This document shows positions 1-9,692 of a DNA stretch of 64,000 nucleotides, piece by piece. A model generated the notes under the pieces. The model was not told where the DNA came from and searched no databases. It was given only the letters and a program-made list of their open reading frames with translations. Position numbers and translations under genes: made by a program. This DNA comes from Ulvibacterium sp965248315 (GTDB taxonomy: Bacteria; Bacteroidota; Bacteroidia; Flavobacteriales; Flavobacteriaceae), in contig NZ_CBDFIX010000002.1 of NCBI RefSeq assembly GCF_965248315.1, positions 1,984,001 through 2,048,000 of the forward strand, given 5' to 3'. How positions within the stretch are numbered: position 1 is the stretch's first letter; every line of letters begins with the position of its first letter.

Positions 1-299
1 AGAAACGATTGTTCATGGAATCGGACTTGACCTTGGGCCATCTTTCCGAAGCAATTGGGTGTTCCAGTAGAAAAGTATCCCAGGTAATCAATGATAGCAT
101 GGGCCATAGTTTTTTTGACTTGATCAACACCTATCGCATAGCAGAGGCGCAAAAAATTTTCAAGGAACGGAAAGACCCTAAACTTACGGTCTTGGAAGTG
201 ATGTATGAGGTGGGCTACAATTCCAAGTCCTCTTTTAACACGCAATTCAAGAAAAAAACGGGTATTACCCCATCAGAGTTCTTAAAGTTGAATACCTAA
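1..299 (+). CDS. AraC-family transcriptional regulator, C-terminal part (5' partial)
   Basis: This is the DNA-binding end of an AraC/XylS-type activator; the reading frame is open to the window edge, so the sensor part lies outside. The visible ~98 residues hold both helix-turn-helix motifs: the first around LGHLSEAIGCSSRKVSQVIN, the second in the stretch ending with the family signature GYNSKSSFNTQFKKKTGITP. The TTG/ATG codons near base 9-15 are internal to the domain and should not be taken as the start. The gene ends in TAA and is followed by a hairpin terminator, so it is a separate unit from the CPBP gene. Many flavobacterial AraC proteins of this layout carry N-terminal membrane segments or are hybrid two-component regulators beside polysaccharide genes, but that part is not visible. 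Target genes are unknown. Confidence 0.9.
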   Translation, partial: KRLFMESDLTLGHLSEAIGCSSRKVSQVINDSMGHSFFDLINTYRIAEAQKIFKERKDPKLTVLEVMYEVGYNSKSSFNTQFKKKTGITPSEFLKLNT

Positions 300-324
300 C
301 GTTCAACTTTCTACATATACAAAA

Positions 325-358
325 TCGAACCCATAAAAAAGGGTTCGACTTCATTTAA
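325..358 (+). terminator. Intrinsic terminator after the AraC-type gene
   Basis: A perfect 8-bp stem (TCGAACCC at 325-332 and GGGTTCGA at 341-348) encloses an A-rich loop and is followed by a short T-containing tract. It lies 25 bases past the stop codon of the regulator gene. Confidence 0.65.
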
Positions 359-417
359 TCGGTCGCTAGATTTTATTGCATACTTGAAATTTGTGGTAAA
401 CCATAAAACAAGTATCC

Positions 418-1173
418 ATGGAAAAAATATTCAATTTAAGCGAAGATCAGATTACTTTAAAAAGACAGTTGTGGTACCATTTTTATCCAGGTATAGCGAT
501 AACCTTGGTATACATTCTCATTAGCAAATACCTGGTAGATTTGGGCTATCCGGGATTGACCGCCCTTTTGTTTGTGGAAGTTTTTGTACTGGCTCCCATT
601 GGTATGGCACATTTGGCACGTAAGGGATATCGATTGAACGGAAAATTCTCCCTGAAAAATGTCATTGCCTTCACACAAAGACTCTCAAGATGGCAGTACT
701 TAAAATGGACATTTATCGGTATTTTGGGATGTACCCTAATTTATGTGCCCCTCTACCCTTTGGGATTATTTCTAAAGGATAATGTATTCCAATGGTTGCC
801 ACAATGGTATTTTGACCCCGGCTTTGGCACATCCGATATAGATCTGATCGCCAAGGTTTTCCTGTTCGGTATTTTTATTGACGGTATCGTGGGGCCGGTT
901 GTTGAGGAGCTGTTCTTTAGGGGGTACCTTTTGCCCAGAATGGCCTATCTTAAAAAATGGGCCCCGGTCGTAAACGGCACTTTGTTCGGGCTTTACCACT
1001 TCTGGCAACCCCACAACTATTTGGCGATTGTTGGAGTTGGTATTGTAATCAGTTATGTGGTATGGAAAAAGAAAAATGTATATCTCGGGATAACCATTCA
1101 CTGTACGCTTAACATTTTGGGGGCCTTGGCCGGTTACCTTGCTGCGAGTGGGGGTGAACTAATTGTACGTTAG
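418..1173 (+). CDS. CPBP family intramembrane glutamic-type metalloprotease
   Basis: A polytopic membrane protein of 251 residues of the CPBP/Abi (CAAX protease and bacteriocin-processing) family. The family motifs are all present: EELFFR at 163-168 (EExxxR), the FxxxH-type histidine H194 in GLYHFWQ, and HCTLN at 228-232 (HxxxN). Several hydrophobic segments are evident from residue 24 on. Members cleave prenylated proteins or act in peptide maturation and bacteriocin self-immunity; the substrate here is unknown. The gene is preceded by a terminator and followed after 53 bases by the first sulfatase gene, so it could head that operon, although a functional link is not evident. Confidence 0.85.
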   Translation: MEKIFNLSEDQITLKRQLWYHFYPGIAITLVYILISKYLVDLGYPGLTALLFVEVFVLAPIGMAHLARKGYRLNGKFSLKNVIAFTQRLSRWQYLKWTFIGILGCTLIYVPLYPLGLFLKDNVFQWLPQWYFDPGFGTSDIDLIAKVFLFGIFIDGIVGPVVEELFFRGYLLPRMAYLKKWAPVVNGTLFGLYHFWQPHNYLAIVGVGIVISYVVWKKKNVYLGITIHCTLNILGALAGYLAASGGELIVR

Positions 1174-1226
1174 AAAAATGGAATGATAGGGAAGGATTAT
1201 GTATTTTTAGGCCAAATCCAACACAG

Positions 1227-2840
1227 ATGAATTTAAAAAAGTATGGTATTCTTAGGTTGGGGTGCCTTGGTTTGCTGTTCTATTCCATCTCATGTAAGGA
1301 GAAACCGGAACCTAGGGTCGAAAACCCGGAAACTCCACCGAATATCATTTATATTCTTGCGGACGATTTGGGATATGGTGATATAGGGGCCTTCAATCCG
1401 GATGGAAAGATAAAGACCCCGAATATTGACAAATTAGCTCAAGCCGGAATGAAATTTACGGATGCCCATAGTCCCTCCGCAGTTTGCACACCCACCCGTT
1501 ATGGAGTCCTTACCGGGCGTTACAGTTGGCGTAGCCCGCTTAAACAAGGTGTATTGACCGGAAAATCCAACGCTCTAATCCCAAAAAACAGGACCTCGGT
1601 GGCATCACTCCTAAAAAAGGGAGGCTATGAAACCGCTTTTATCGGAAAATGGCATTTGGGTTGGAACTGGGCAGTAAAGGATTCCAATGTCATTGAAGGT
1701 GACGGTTGGAACCCGGAGGATTTTGACAACCTGGATTTCACCAAGCGGGTGACCCACACACCTAACGATCTCGGCTTTGATTATGCCTATGGCCATTCAG
1801 GCTCTTTGGATATGGCACCGTATGTATATGTTGAGAATGGGAAGATTACCTCAAAAGTCGATTCTATCACTGAAGATACCGGAAAATATACCTGGTGGCG
1901 CAAGGGACCCACGGCCTCCGATTTTGTACATGAACAGGTAACACCCAATTTTTTCCAAAGATCTATTGACTACGTAAAAAACAGGTCCGGGAATGATGAT
2001 TCTTTTTTCCTCTATTTGGCCCTGCCTTCCCCACACACCCCAATTTTGCCCACTGAGGAATGGTTGGGAAAGAGCGGATTGAATCCTTATGCCGACTTTG
2101 TGATGATGATCGACGACTATGTAGGAAAGCTAATGCAGACACTTGCCGAATCTGGAATTGAAGACAATACCTTGATTGTTTTTACGAGTGATAATGGCTG
2201 TTCGCCACAGGCGGATTATGAGATTCTGGCAGAATTCGGACACGACCCAAGTTACATATATCGCGGTCATAAAGCCGATATTTTTGAAGGAGGCCATCGG
2301 GTGCCCTTTATCGTAAAATGGCCGGGACATGTTGCTCCGGGTTCCGTTTCGGACAAAACAATTTGCCATACGGATTTATTGGCAACCTGTGCGGATTTGA
2401 TTCAACTGCCTCTACAAGGTGATGAAGGAGAGGATAGTTATTCATTGATTCCTTTGCTGAAGTCTCATGAAAATGAATATACCCGAGAGGCTACCGTACA
2501 TCATTCCGTAAATGGAAGTTTTGCGATTCGAAAGGGGGATTGGAAGCTCATTTTTTGTCCCGGATCGGGAGGGTGGAGCGACCCAAAACCCAATTCGGAA
2601 GGAATTAATGACCTACCCAAGTTTCAATTATATAACCTTGCCGAAGATGCTGCTGAACAGAAAAACCGATATCTTGATAATCCTGGAAAGGCAGAAGAAC
2701 TGCAGAAGCTTATGATATCCTATATAGGGCGTGGTAGGAGCACACCTGGGGAAAAACAACTCAACGCACCCCATGATTTAAAAGGTAAGCCATGGAACCC
2801 GTTGTCCGTGGATACCAAGTTTGGGATTCCCGAGCCATAA
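1227..2840 (+). CDS. Arylsulfatase-type sulfatase lipoprotein (S1 family) A
   Basis: A formylglycine-dependent sulfatase of 537 residues that would remove sulfate esters from a polysaccharide. The N-terminus is a lipoprotein signal with lipobox FYSISC (Cys23), so the enzyme should be membrane-anchored. Metal-binding residues are seen in ADDLGYGD (D46, D47). The formylglycine signature is CTPTR with Cys87, followed by GVLTGRY. Further active-site residues lie in GKWHLG (K141, H143) and in FTSDNG. Activation needs a formylglycine-generating enzyme or anSME, not encoded here. It is the first gene of a plus-strand set sulfatase-sulfatase-glycosidase-fucosidase. The specific sulfated sugar and SulfAtlas subfamily cannot be read from the sequence. 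Confidence 0.93.
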   Translation: MNLKKYGILRLGCLGLLFYSISCKEKPEPRVENPETPPNIIYILADDLGYGDIGAFNPDGKIKTPNIDKLAQAGMKFTDAHSPSAVCTPTRYGVLTGRYSWRSPLKQGVLTGKSNALIPKNRTSVASLLKKGGYETAFIGKWHLGWNWAVKDSNVIEGDGWNPEDFDNLDFTKRVTHTPNDLGFDYAYGHSGSLDMAPYVYVENGKITSKVDSITEDTGKYTWWRKGPTASDFVHEQVTPNFFQRSIDYVKNRSGNDDSFFLYLALPSPHTPILPTEEWLGKSGLNPYADFVMMIDDYVGKLMQTLAESGIEDNTLIVFTSDNGCSPQADYEILAEFGHDPSYIYRGHKADIFEGGHRVPFIVKWPGHVAPGSVSDKTICHTDLLATCADLIQLPLQGDEGEDSYSLIPLLKSHENEYTREATVHHSVNGSFAIRKGDWKLIFCPGSGGWSDPKPNSEGINDLPKFQLYNLAEDAAEQKNRYLDNPGKAEELQKLMISYIGRGRSTPGEKQLNAPHDLKGKPWNPLSVDTKFGIPEP

Positions 2841-2865
2841 GATTTAAGGCGATAAAAACAAAAGA

Positions 2866-4401
2866 ATGATTCGTAAAGTAGTACTGTGTTTAGGTGGTCT
2901 GTCCATGCTCTTGGTTTCTTGTAAATCCGAAGAGTTAGCTGAAACCCCTCCAAATATCGTATTATTCCTGGTAGATGATATGGGTTGGCAGGATACCTCG
3001 GTTCCATTTTGGACGCAAAGCACCCCGTTCAATGCCCGTTACAAAACTCCTTCTATGGAACGTTTGGCACGGGATGGGATGAAGTTTACTCAGGCCTATG
3101 CCACCCCGGTCTGTTCACCTACCCGTATTAGTTTAATGACCGGGATGAACGCTGCGAGGCACCGAGTGACCAACTGGACATTGGAAAAGGATTCCATAAA
3201 GCGAATGGAAAAAAATCATCCCGACTTAGTTTTTCCTTATTGGAATGTGAATGGCATGAGCCCGGTTTCCGGTGATAGTCTTGCCGTACATGCCATGCCC
3301 CTGCCCCGAGCTTTGCACGACAAGGGATATTTTACAATTCACGCGGGCAAGGCGCATTTGGGAGCTATCGGGACACCGGGAGAAGAACCCTTGAATTTGG
3401 GGTTTGATGTAAATATTGCCGGCCATGCCGCCGGTGCTCCTGAAAGTTATTGGGGCACCGAAAATTTTGGCAACGGGAAGGAAGGCAAGGAAGTTTGGGC
3501 GGTTCCCGGTCTGGAAGCCTATCATGGCAAGAATATCCATTTAACAGAAGCCATAACCCTTGAAGCTTTGAAAGCTATTGATTCCGTTGCGACCACTCAA
3601 CAACCTTTCTTCCTCTACATGTCCCATTATGCAGTACATACCCCCATAATGGCCGATGACCGCTTTATACAGAAGTATTTGGAAAAAGGATTGGATTCCA
3701 CCGAGGCCAAATATGCCTCCATGGTCGAGGGCATGGACAAAAGCTTGGGCGACATCATGGATTATTTGGAGCTTAAGGGACTCGAGGAAAATACCATAGT
3801 CTTGTTTATGTCGGACAACGGCGGATTGAGCGCACATGCACGTGGCGGGGAGCCCCATACCCATAACAGACCTCTGGCCAGTGGCAAAGGCTCTATGTAT
3901 GAAGGGGGAATCCGAGAACCCATGTTAGTGAAATGGCCGGGAATAACAAAGCCTGGATCAATGACCGATTATCAAGTAATCATTGAGGATTTTTATCCCA
4001 CTATTCTGGAAATGGCCCAAATTGATAGCCTACAAACGGTACAGAAAATAGACGGGGAAAGCTTCGTAGAAGTATTGAACGGGGAATGGGAATATGAGGA
4101 GATCCGTCCCCTGTATTGGCATTACCCCAACGAATGGGGTCCGGACGGTCCAGGTATTGGCGCAGCCAGTGCGGTGCGCAAGGGGGATTGGAAATTTGTC
4201 TATTTCCACGCGGATAGGCGCATGGAATTGTTCAACTTGAAAGAAGATATCGGAGAAACCAAAAACGTGTTCGGTGAGAATCCCGAAAAGGTCAGGGAAT
4301 TGGCAGAGACCTTAACCAATCACCTAAAATCGGTTCAGGCCCAAATGCCCATTGACAAAAAAACAGGGGAACAAGTAGAATATCCGATCGAACTGCTATA
4401 G
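2866..4401 (+). CDS. Sulfatase lipoprotein (S1 family) B
   Basis: A second formylglycine sulfatase of 511 residues, starting 25 bases after sulfatase A. The lipobox is LLVSC (Cys19). The metal-binding DD pair is in LVDDMGWQD, and the maturation signature is CSPTR with Cys83 followed by ISLMTG. HAGKAHLG and FMSDNGGLS correspond to the Lys/His and Asp/Asn active-site motifs. It has a long insert after the formylglycine motif (around residues 100-130) that sulfatase A lacks, so the two probably attack different sulfate positions. Substrate not assignable without a subfamily search. Confidence 0.93.
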   Translation: MIRKVVLCLGGLSMLLVSCKSEELAETPPNIVLFLVDDMGWQDTSVPFWTQSTPFNARYKTPSMERLARDGMKFTQAYATPVCSPTRISLMTGMNAARHRVTNWTLEKDSIKRMEKNHPDLVFPYWNVNGMSPVSGDSLAVHAMPLPRALHDKGYFTIHAGKAHLGAIGTPGEEPLNLGFDVNIAGHAAGAPESYWGTENFGNGKEGKEVWAVPGLEAYHGKNIHLTEAITLEALKAIDSVATTQQPFFLYMSHYAVHTPIMADDRFIQKYLEKGLDSTEAKYASMVEGMDKSLGDIMDYLELKGLEENTIVLFMSDNGGLSAHARGGEPHTHNRPLASGKGSMYEGGIREPMLVKWPGITKPGSMTDYQVIIEDFYPTILEMAQIDSLQTVQKIDGESFVEVLNGEWEYEEIRPLYWHYPNEWGPDGPGIGAASAVRKGDWKFVYFHADRRMELFNLKEDIGETKNVFGENPEKVRELAETLTNHLKSVQAQMPIDKKTGEQVEYPIELL

Positions 4402-4402
4402 T

Positions 4403-6559
4403 ATGAGTAAAACTTGTCTTCTGTTACTTGGAATGTTCTGGGTCATTTCTTTGGCCGGCTACGGCCAGGATGAATTAAAATCCAAGGATTGGCTTATCGA
4501 AAATGCGGTTTATACCGCCGAAGTCGTTAAAAAAGGGGACCGTATTATTTTGGACAATGGGCTGGTACGGCGTGAAATTAAAGTAACACCGAATGCGGCC
4601 ACGGTGGAATTCAAAAATTTAACTACAGGTGAAACCCTACTCAGAAGCCTACAACCGGAAGCTGAGGTTACCCTAAATGGGAAAACATACGCCATTGGCG
4701 GATTACATGGCCTAAAGGAACATGGCTATCTTTTGGAGGAATGGTTGGAGAATTTGAATTCGGATGCGGATGCCTTTCAGTATCAAAACCACACGATTCA
4801 ATCAATAAGACCCAAGTTAAAATGGAGCGGCCAAAAACGCCTTCATATGGCCGAAAAAATTGTTCCGACCGGAAAAGAGCTGATTTTGAGGTTTCAACAT
4901 GCTTCTCCGGAATTGGAAGGGGTAGTTGTTGATGTGCATTATGAGCTGTACGATGCTATTCCCTTGGTTTCAAAATGGATTGTGGTCAAGAATATTTCTT
5001 TGGAAACTTTAAGCTTGGATAGCTTTAAAAGTGAGCTTTTAGCCAATCCGGAAGTGGAAAACCCGGTAGAAACCCCAAATACATGGAAACGCCCGAACCT
5101 TCATGTTGAAAGCGACTATGCTTTTGGAGGGTTTACTTCGGGAGAATCCAATGTAACCACCTTTTGGGAAACGGATTCCACCTATACCTCTCAGGTCAAT
5201 TGGAAAATGGAGACCCCTTGTTTGCTAATAAGTAGATTACCCGTTGGGCCGAATATCGATTTAAAAAAAGGTGCCACCTTTGAAAGTTTTCGTACTTACG
5301 AACTTCTATTGGAAGGAACCGATCGTGAGCGAAACACCTTGGCCATGCGAAAAATGTATCGCCTACTGGCACCGTGGTCTACGGAGAACCCCATTTTTAT
5401 GCACTTGACCACTACGGATGAGGATAAGGTCAAAAATGCCATAGACCAATGCGAGGAAACGGGTTACGAAATGGTGATATTAAGTTTTGGCAGTGGCCTT
5501 AATATGGAGGACAACAGCCCGGAGAATATTGCAAAATTCAAGGCTCTGGCAGATTATGCCCATGGCAAGGGCATTGAATTGGGCGGGTATTCGTTGTTCT
5601 CCAGTAGAAAAATTGCGGATTCCATTGATGTAATCGATAAGGAAACGGGTAAGCCCGGTGGAGCCAAATTTGGAAATGCACCTTGCCTGGCCTCTGAATG
5701 GGGGTACGATTATTTGGAGAAAATCAAGTATTTTTTGGAACGTACTGGCTTTGACCTTTTAGAGCATGATGGCCCTTATCCTGGAGATTACTGTGCTTCC
5801 ACTACCCACAAGTATCACAAAGGATATGAGGATTCCCAATGGCAACAATGGAGCATGACTCAGGAATTCTATCATTGGCTACGCGAAAGGGATATTTACC
5901 TAAATGCCCCGGACTTTTACTTCCTACAGGGATCCAACAAATGTGGTATCGGATATCGTGAGGTCAATTGGTCCTTACCCCGGTCGCAACAGCTGGTTTT
6001 GGGAAGACAGAACATCTATGACGGCACTTGGGAAAAAGCGCCTTCGATGGCATGGACCTTTGTTCCGCTCACCGAATATCACGGGGGCGGTGCGGCCGCT
6101 ACTTTGGAACCTTTAAAAGATCATTTGTCCGCCTATCAGGCCCACATGATCCAGAATTATGGGTCTGGAGTGCAGGCCTGTTATCGTGGCCCTAGGCTTT
6201 ATGATACCGAGGCTACCAAGGCACTAGTAGTAGAACAGATCCAGCATTATAAGAAGTATCGTAAGATTCTCAATGCAGATCTTATCCATTTGAGGAGGCC
6301 CAATGGTCGATCATGGGACGGTTTTATGCACGTTGACCCAAAAGGGGAGCATAAAGGGTTTGTGTTATTGTTCAATCCTACCCAAAATGATATTCAAGAA
6401 AAAATAAAGATTCCCTTGTATTACACGGGCTTAACGGATTATGCCACTGTATCGGATGAAGATGGAAAAGAAAAAAAATATGAATTGGGTAGAAATTTTG
6501 AGATTACTATGGAAGTTACAATTCCAGCGGCAACATCTACTTGGTTTGTGGTACGCTAA
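4403..6559 (+). CDS. Secreted glycoside hydrolase, clan GH-D-like (alpha-galactosidase-like), family uncertain
   Basis: A 718-residue exported protein with signal peptide MSKTCLLLLGMFWVISLAGYGQ and no lipobox. It starts one base after the stop of sulfatase B (TAGTATG), so translation is probably coupled. The N-terminal ~330 residues look like a beta-sandwich (many alternating strands around NGLVRREI and LTTGETLL). A TIM-barrel region follows, with LLEHDGPYPGDYC around Asp456 and NAPDFYFLQGSN around Asp504, the sort of acidic positions expected in GH27/GH36-like enzymes. The C-terminal ~80 residues form a small beta domain (KGFVLLFNPT). The exact CAZy family is not recognised, and the catalytic residues named are candidates. 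Its place between sulfatases and a fucosidase suggests action on the same sulfated algal glycan. Confidence 0.7.
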   Translation: MSKTCLLLLGMFWVISLAGYGQDELKSKDWLIENAVYTAEVVKKGDRIILDNGLVRREIKVTPNAATVEFKNLTTGETLLRSLQPEAEVTLNGKTYAIGGLHGLKEHGYLLEEWLENLNSDADAFQYQNHTIQSIRPKLKWSGQKRLHMAEKIVPTGKELILRFQHASPELEGVVVDVHYELYDAIPLVSKWIVVKNISLETLSLDSFKSELLANPEVENPVETPNTWKRPNLHVESDYAFGGFTSGESNVTTFWETDSTYTSQVNWKMETPCLLISRLPVGPNIDLKKGATFESFRTYELLLEGTDRERNTLAMRKMYRLLAPWSTENPIFMHLTTTDEDKVKNAIDQCEETGYEMVILSFGSGLNMEDNSPENIAKFKALADYAHGKGIELGGYSLFSSRKIADSIDVIDKETGKPGGAKFGNAPCLASEWGYDYLEKIKYFLERTGFDLLEHDGPYPGDYCASTTHKYHKGYEDSQWQQWSMTQEFYHWLRERDIYLNAPDFYFLQGSNKCGIGYREVNWSLPRSQQLVLGRQNIYDGTWEKAPSMAWTFVPLTEYHGGGAAATLEPLKDHLSAYQAHMIQNYGSGVQACYRGPRLYDTEATKALVVEQIQHYKKYRKILNADLIHLRRPNGRSWDGFMHVDPKGEHKGFVLLFNPTQNDIQEKIKIPLYYTGLTDYATVSDEDGKEKKYELGRNFEITMEVTIPAATSTWFVVR

Positions 6560-6563
6560 AAAG

Positions 6564-8663
6564 ATGAATATGAGGATACATCGATTTTTATTATTGTTTG
6601 TGTTTATCGGGACTATTTCATGCTCCCGGGTACAGCCACCGACACCTATTGGTCCCACTCCTTCCGCACGGCAATTGGCTTGGCAAAATTTGGAGTACTA
6701 TGCCTTCATCCATTTCAACATGAATACCTTTACGGATATGGAATGGGGTACGGGCGGAGAATCCCCAGCTCAGTTCAATCCTTCGGAACTGGATGCCATG
6801 CAATGGGCCAAAGTGGCCAAGGAAGCCGGTATGCGCGGGATTATTATTACGGCCAAACATCATGACGGCTTTTGTCTGTGGCCTACCAAGACCACTGAAC
6901 ATTCTGTTGTGAATTCCCCTTGGAAAAATGGTCAGGGCGATTTGTTAAAAGACCTTTCCGAGGCCTGTAAGGCCTATGGACTTAAGTTTGGGGTATACCT
7001 TTCCCCATGGGACAGAAACCATAAAGATTATGGCAAACCGGAATATGTAAAAGTTTTCCATGAGCAGTTACGGGAATTATTAACCAATTATGGACCGATT
7101 TTCGAAGTCTGGTTCGATGGTGCCAACGGAGGCTCAGGTTTTTACGGTGGAGCCAATGAAACCCGAAAAATTGATAATAAAACGTATTACCAATGGGACA
7201 AGGCCGTGGCCTTAGTAAGGGAGCTGCAGCCAGACGCCGTTATTTTTAGCGATGGCGGTCCCGATATCCGTTGGGTGGGCAATGAGGAAGGTTGGGCGAA
7301 TACGACCAATTGGAGTATCATGCGCCGAGATGAGATTTATCCCGGATGGCCCAGGTACAAGGAATTGCGTTCCGGTCATGAGGACGGAACACATTGGTTA
7401 CCGGCAGAGGCCGATGTTTCCATCCGTCCGGGTTGGTACTATCATCCAAGGGAAGACCATCAGGTGAAGAGTTTGCCCCATTTGCTGGATATATACTACA
7501 AATCGGTCGGGAGAAATGCGTCCCTATTACTGAACCTTCCCGTGGACTATAGAGGTCTTGTCCATGAGACAGATGTTCAGCAATTAATGGCCCTTCGCAC
7601 CCAATTGGACAAGGACTTTGCGACTGAACTTGCAGAGGGCCAACAAATATTGGCTACGGATGAACGCGAAAATAGCTCCGAGTTTTCGGTAGAAAAAACC
7701 ATTGATGGCAACCCGGATACCTATTGGTCTACCAACGATGGTGTTACCGGTGCATCAATAACCATTGGTTTTGATAAACCGACCGAAGTGAACCGCATTT
7801 TGCTCCAAGAATACATTGCCCTAGGCCAGCGTGTACAAAATTTTAGCCTGGAGGCCGAGGTAGATGGAACGTGGATGGAGATTGATCGACAGACGACGAT
7901 AGGGTACAAACGTATCTTGCGATTTAAAACGGTGGAGGCAACGGGGATTCGAATTAATTTCTTAGAGGTAAAGGGACCACTGGCCATCGCTAATCTGGAA
8001 TTGTATCGCGCGCCGAATCTTTTGGTGCCGCCCCAAATTAAAAGGAACAAGAACGGCTTGGTGACACTTGAAGTCCCGGACGATGCCGTTGAAATTCGGT
8101 ATACCTTGGATGGAAGCGAACCCTCCAAAACTTCCACAAAATATTCAGGTCCATTTCTTCTCAGTACCCCCGCTTCTGTCAAGGCAATAACAGTTGACCC
8201 CAACATCGGGGACCATTCTGCGGTTGGGACAAAGCATTTTGACATTGCCAAAAAGGATTGGAAGGTACTACATGTCTCATCCGGAGATTTAAGCCGGGCC
8301 AGTACTAGTATAGACGATGACTCCGATACATTTTGGGCTACTGAGGAAGGAAGTAGCACTCCTCAAGAAATTGTTATCGATTTGGGGAAAGTATATGACC
8401 TAACCGGCTTTACCTATTGGCCCATTCAGGAGCGTTACCCCTTTGGTATTGTTACGGTCTATGAATTTTCTACAAGTAGGAACAGTGTAGATTGGAAAAC
8501 CACTGCTACGGGAGAATTTGGCAATGTGGTCAACAATCGTATTGAGCAACGGGTGGATTTTACCCCTGCAAAGGCAAGATATATTAAGTTAAAGGGAGTC
8601 CAAGTGGATGGTCCTGATTTTAGGACTTCTTTTGGTGAGATAGGGGTTTTGACGGTAGAATAA
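6564..8663 (+). CDS. GH29 alpha-L-fucosidase lipoprotein with two F5/8-type C (CBM32-like) domains
   Basis: I chose the ATG at 6564, four bases after the previous stop, because it gives a clean lipoprotein signal (MNMRIHRF...IGTISC, Cys20); the longer frame upstream only overlaps the preceding gene. The GH29 domain spans about residues 25-370 with HHDGFCLW (H99-W106), YLSPWD, and the expected nucleophile Asp185 in FEVWFDGANGG. Three accessory modules follow: an F5/8-type C domain (about 395-490), a chitobiase-C/FN3-like strand domain containing YTLDGSEP, and a second F5/8-type C domain at the C-terminus. The enzyme releases alpha-L-fucose, and the accessory domains probably hold it on the glycan. 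Last gene of the sulfatase/glycosidase operon, converging on the zincin gene with 9 bases between stops. Confidence 0.92.
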   Translation: MNMRIHRFLLLFVFIGTISCSRVQPPTPIGPTPSARQLAWQNLEYYAFIHFNMNTFTDMEWGTGGESPAQFNPSELDAMQWAKVAKEAGMRGIIITAKHHDGFCLWPTKTTEHSVVNSPWKNGQGDLLKDLSEACKAYGLKFGVYLSPWDRNHKDYGKPEYVKVFHEQLRELLTNYGPIFEVWFDGANGGSGFYGGANETRKIDNKTYYQWDKAVALVRELQPDAVIFSDGGPDIRWVGNEEGWANTTNWSIMRRDEIYPGWPRYKELRSGHEDGTHWLPAEADVSIRPGWYYHPREDHQVKSLPHLLDIYYKSVGRNASLLLNLPVDYRGLVHETDVQQLMALRTQLDKDFATELAEGQQILATDERENSSEFSVEKTIDGNPDTYWSTNDGVTGASITIGFDKPTEVNRILLQEYIALGQRVQNFSLEAEVDGTWMEIDRQTTIGYKRILRFKTVEATGIRINFLEVKGPLAIANLELYRAPNLLVPPQIKRNKNGLVTLEVPDDAVEIRYTLDGSEPSKTSTKYSGPFLLSTPASVKAITVDPNIGDHSAVGTKHFDIAKKDWKVLHVSSGDLSRASTSIDDDSDTFWATEEGSSTPQEIVIDLGKVYDLTGFTYWPIQERYPFGIVTVYEFSTSRNSVDWKTTATGEFGNVVNNRIEQRVDFTPAKARYIKLKGVQVDGPDFRTSFGEIGVLTVE

Positions 8664-8672
8664 GCATCTATT

Positions 8673-9692
8673 CTATCTGTTCGCAAGAATTATTTCCGTA
8701 AGCCGCTCTTCCACCAGGTTTCCGTCAAGTTCATTCGGCATATCCGGGTGGTAATAGTAACTAATAAGCTTTCGGTCCACTTCTGTAAAATCACGACCTG
8801 CCAAGCCAACGCCTCCGCACATAATGCTGTTATTACTACCGAAAGCACATTGACTTTGGGGAGAGTGCGCCAGCCCGATCATATGACCCATTTCGTGCTT
8901 TAACGTGGGCGCATTATGGGCATAATCGGCAATCCAGATTTGATCACCGCCCGCAATACCCCCAAGTCCGGGATTGTCCAGGGCAAGCTCATAGAATTCT
9001 GGCCATTTATCGGCCAAATCCTCCACACTACTGGAATAGAGTTGTACGTTGGCAGCTAGGGAGTCCGTTGTAATGCCTATTTCAAAACCATCCGAAAACA
9101 TAGCGTTGTATTCGTTAACGCTGGTCTGTGTAATATTTTCCAAAATAGGGGTTACCGAACCGGACAAAAAGATTTCCGCTTTTTCCGTCCGTTTGAACAA
9201 TGGAAATTCCGTATCATCGAACAATATTTGAACTATAAAACTTTCCACGATGGCTTTTTCCGTATTGGTAAGGGGCCCATCATCCGTATCCTCGATTACC
9301 AAGGTAATCTTCGCCATCCTATTGGTTCTGCCATCGCTTACCGTAACATTGAATTCGAATTCTACATTGGTCTCATAATCGGCGATGGGGCTAAATGCTG
9401 AGAAACTTAATTCCCCGGTAGCTAAATTAAGTTCCAGGCCTGGGATGTCCGGATTTAAAAATTGAAGTGCATCACCGTCCGGATCAGAGGCCACTAGTGT
9501 GCCAATAACCGTACCGGATCCCGTATTTTCCGTAACAAAAAAAGTCTGGTCCGCAAAGGATGGGGCCGTATTGGTCTCAACCATAGGGTTTTCCTCTGGG
9601 GCTTTAGTATTGGTTGACAAGTCTGAACCGGAATCTCCGGAATCACAGCTCATAAAAAGAATTCCGATGAGGTAAGGTAAAAATCGTTTCAT
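8673..9692 (-). CDS. Matrixin-like zinc metalloprotease lipoprotein with cadherin-like domain
   Basis: A 339-residue lipoprotein (lipobox FMSC, Cys16) followed by a low-complexity Ser/Asp/Thr linker. Residues about 43-137 form a cadherin-like repeat (TVIGTLVASDPDGDALQF, FNVTVSDG). The catalytic part carries the extended zincin motif HEMGHMIGLAH at 266-276 and a likely Met-turn in NSIMCG (Met291). It should act as a cell-surface or outer-membrane peptidase. It is transcribed against the fucosidase operon and diverges from the exopolysaccharide cluster, so it probably has its own promoter in the 9.7-10.1 kb gap. Substrate unknown. Confidence 0.85.
   Translation of the reverse strand: MKRFLPYLIGILFMSCDSGDSGSDLSTNTKAPEENPMVETNTAPSFADQTFFVTENTGSGTVIGTLVASDPDGDALQFLNPDIPGLELNLATGELSFSAFSPIADYETNVEFEFNVTVSDGRTNRMAKITLVIEDTDDGPLTNTEKAIVESFIVQILFDDTEFPLFKRTEKAEIFLSGSVTPILENITQTSVNEYNAMFSDGFEIGITTDSLAANVQLYSSSVEDLADKWPEFYELALDNPGLGGIAGGDQIWIADYAHNAPTLKHEMGHMIGLAHSPQSQCAFGSNNSIMCGGVGLAGRDFTEVDRKLISYYYHPDMPNELDGNLVEERLTEIILANR

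Noticed and set aside
7721..8359. A 212-codon open frame antisense to the fucosidase gene
   Set aside because: It mirrors the codon pattern of a well-supported gene and its translation matches no known domain.
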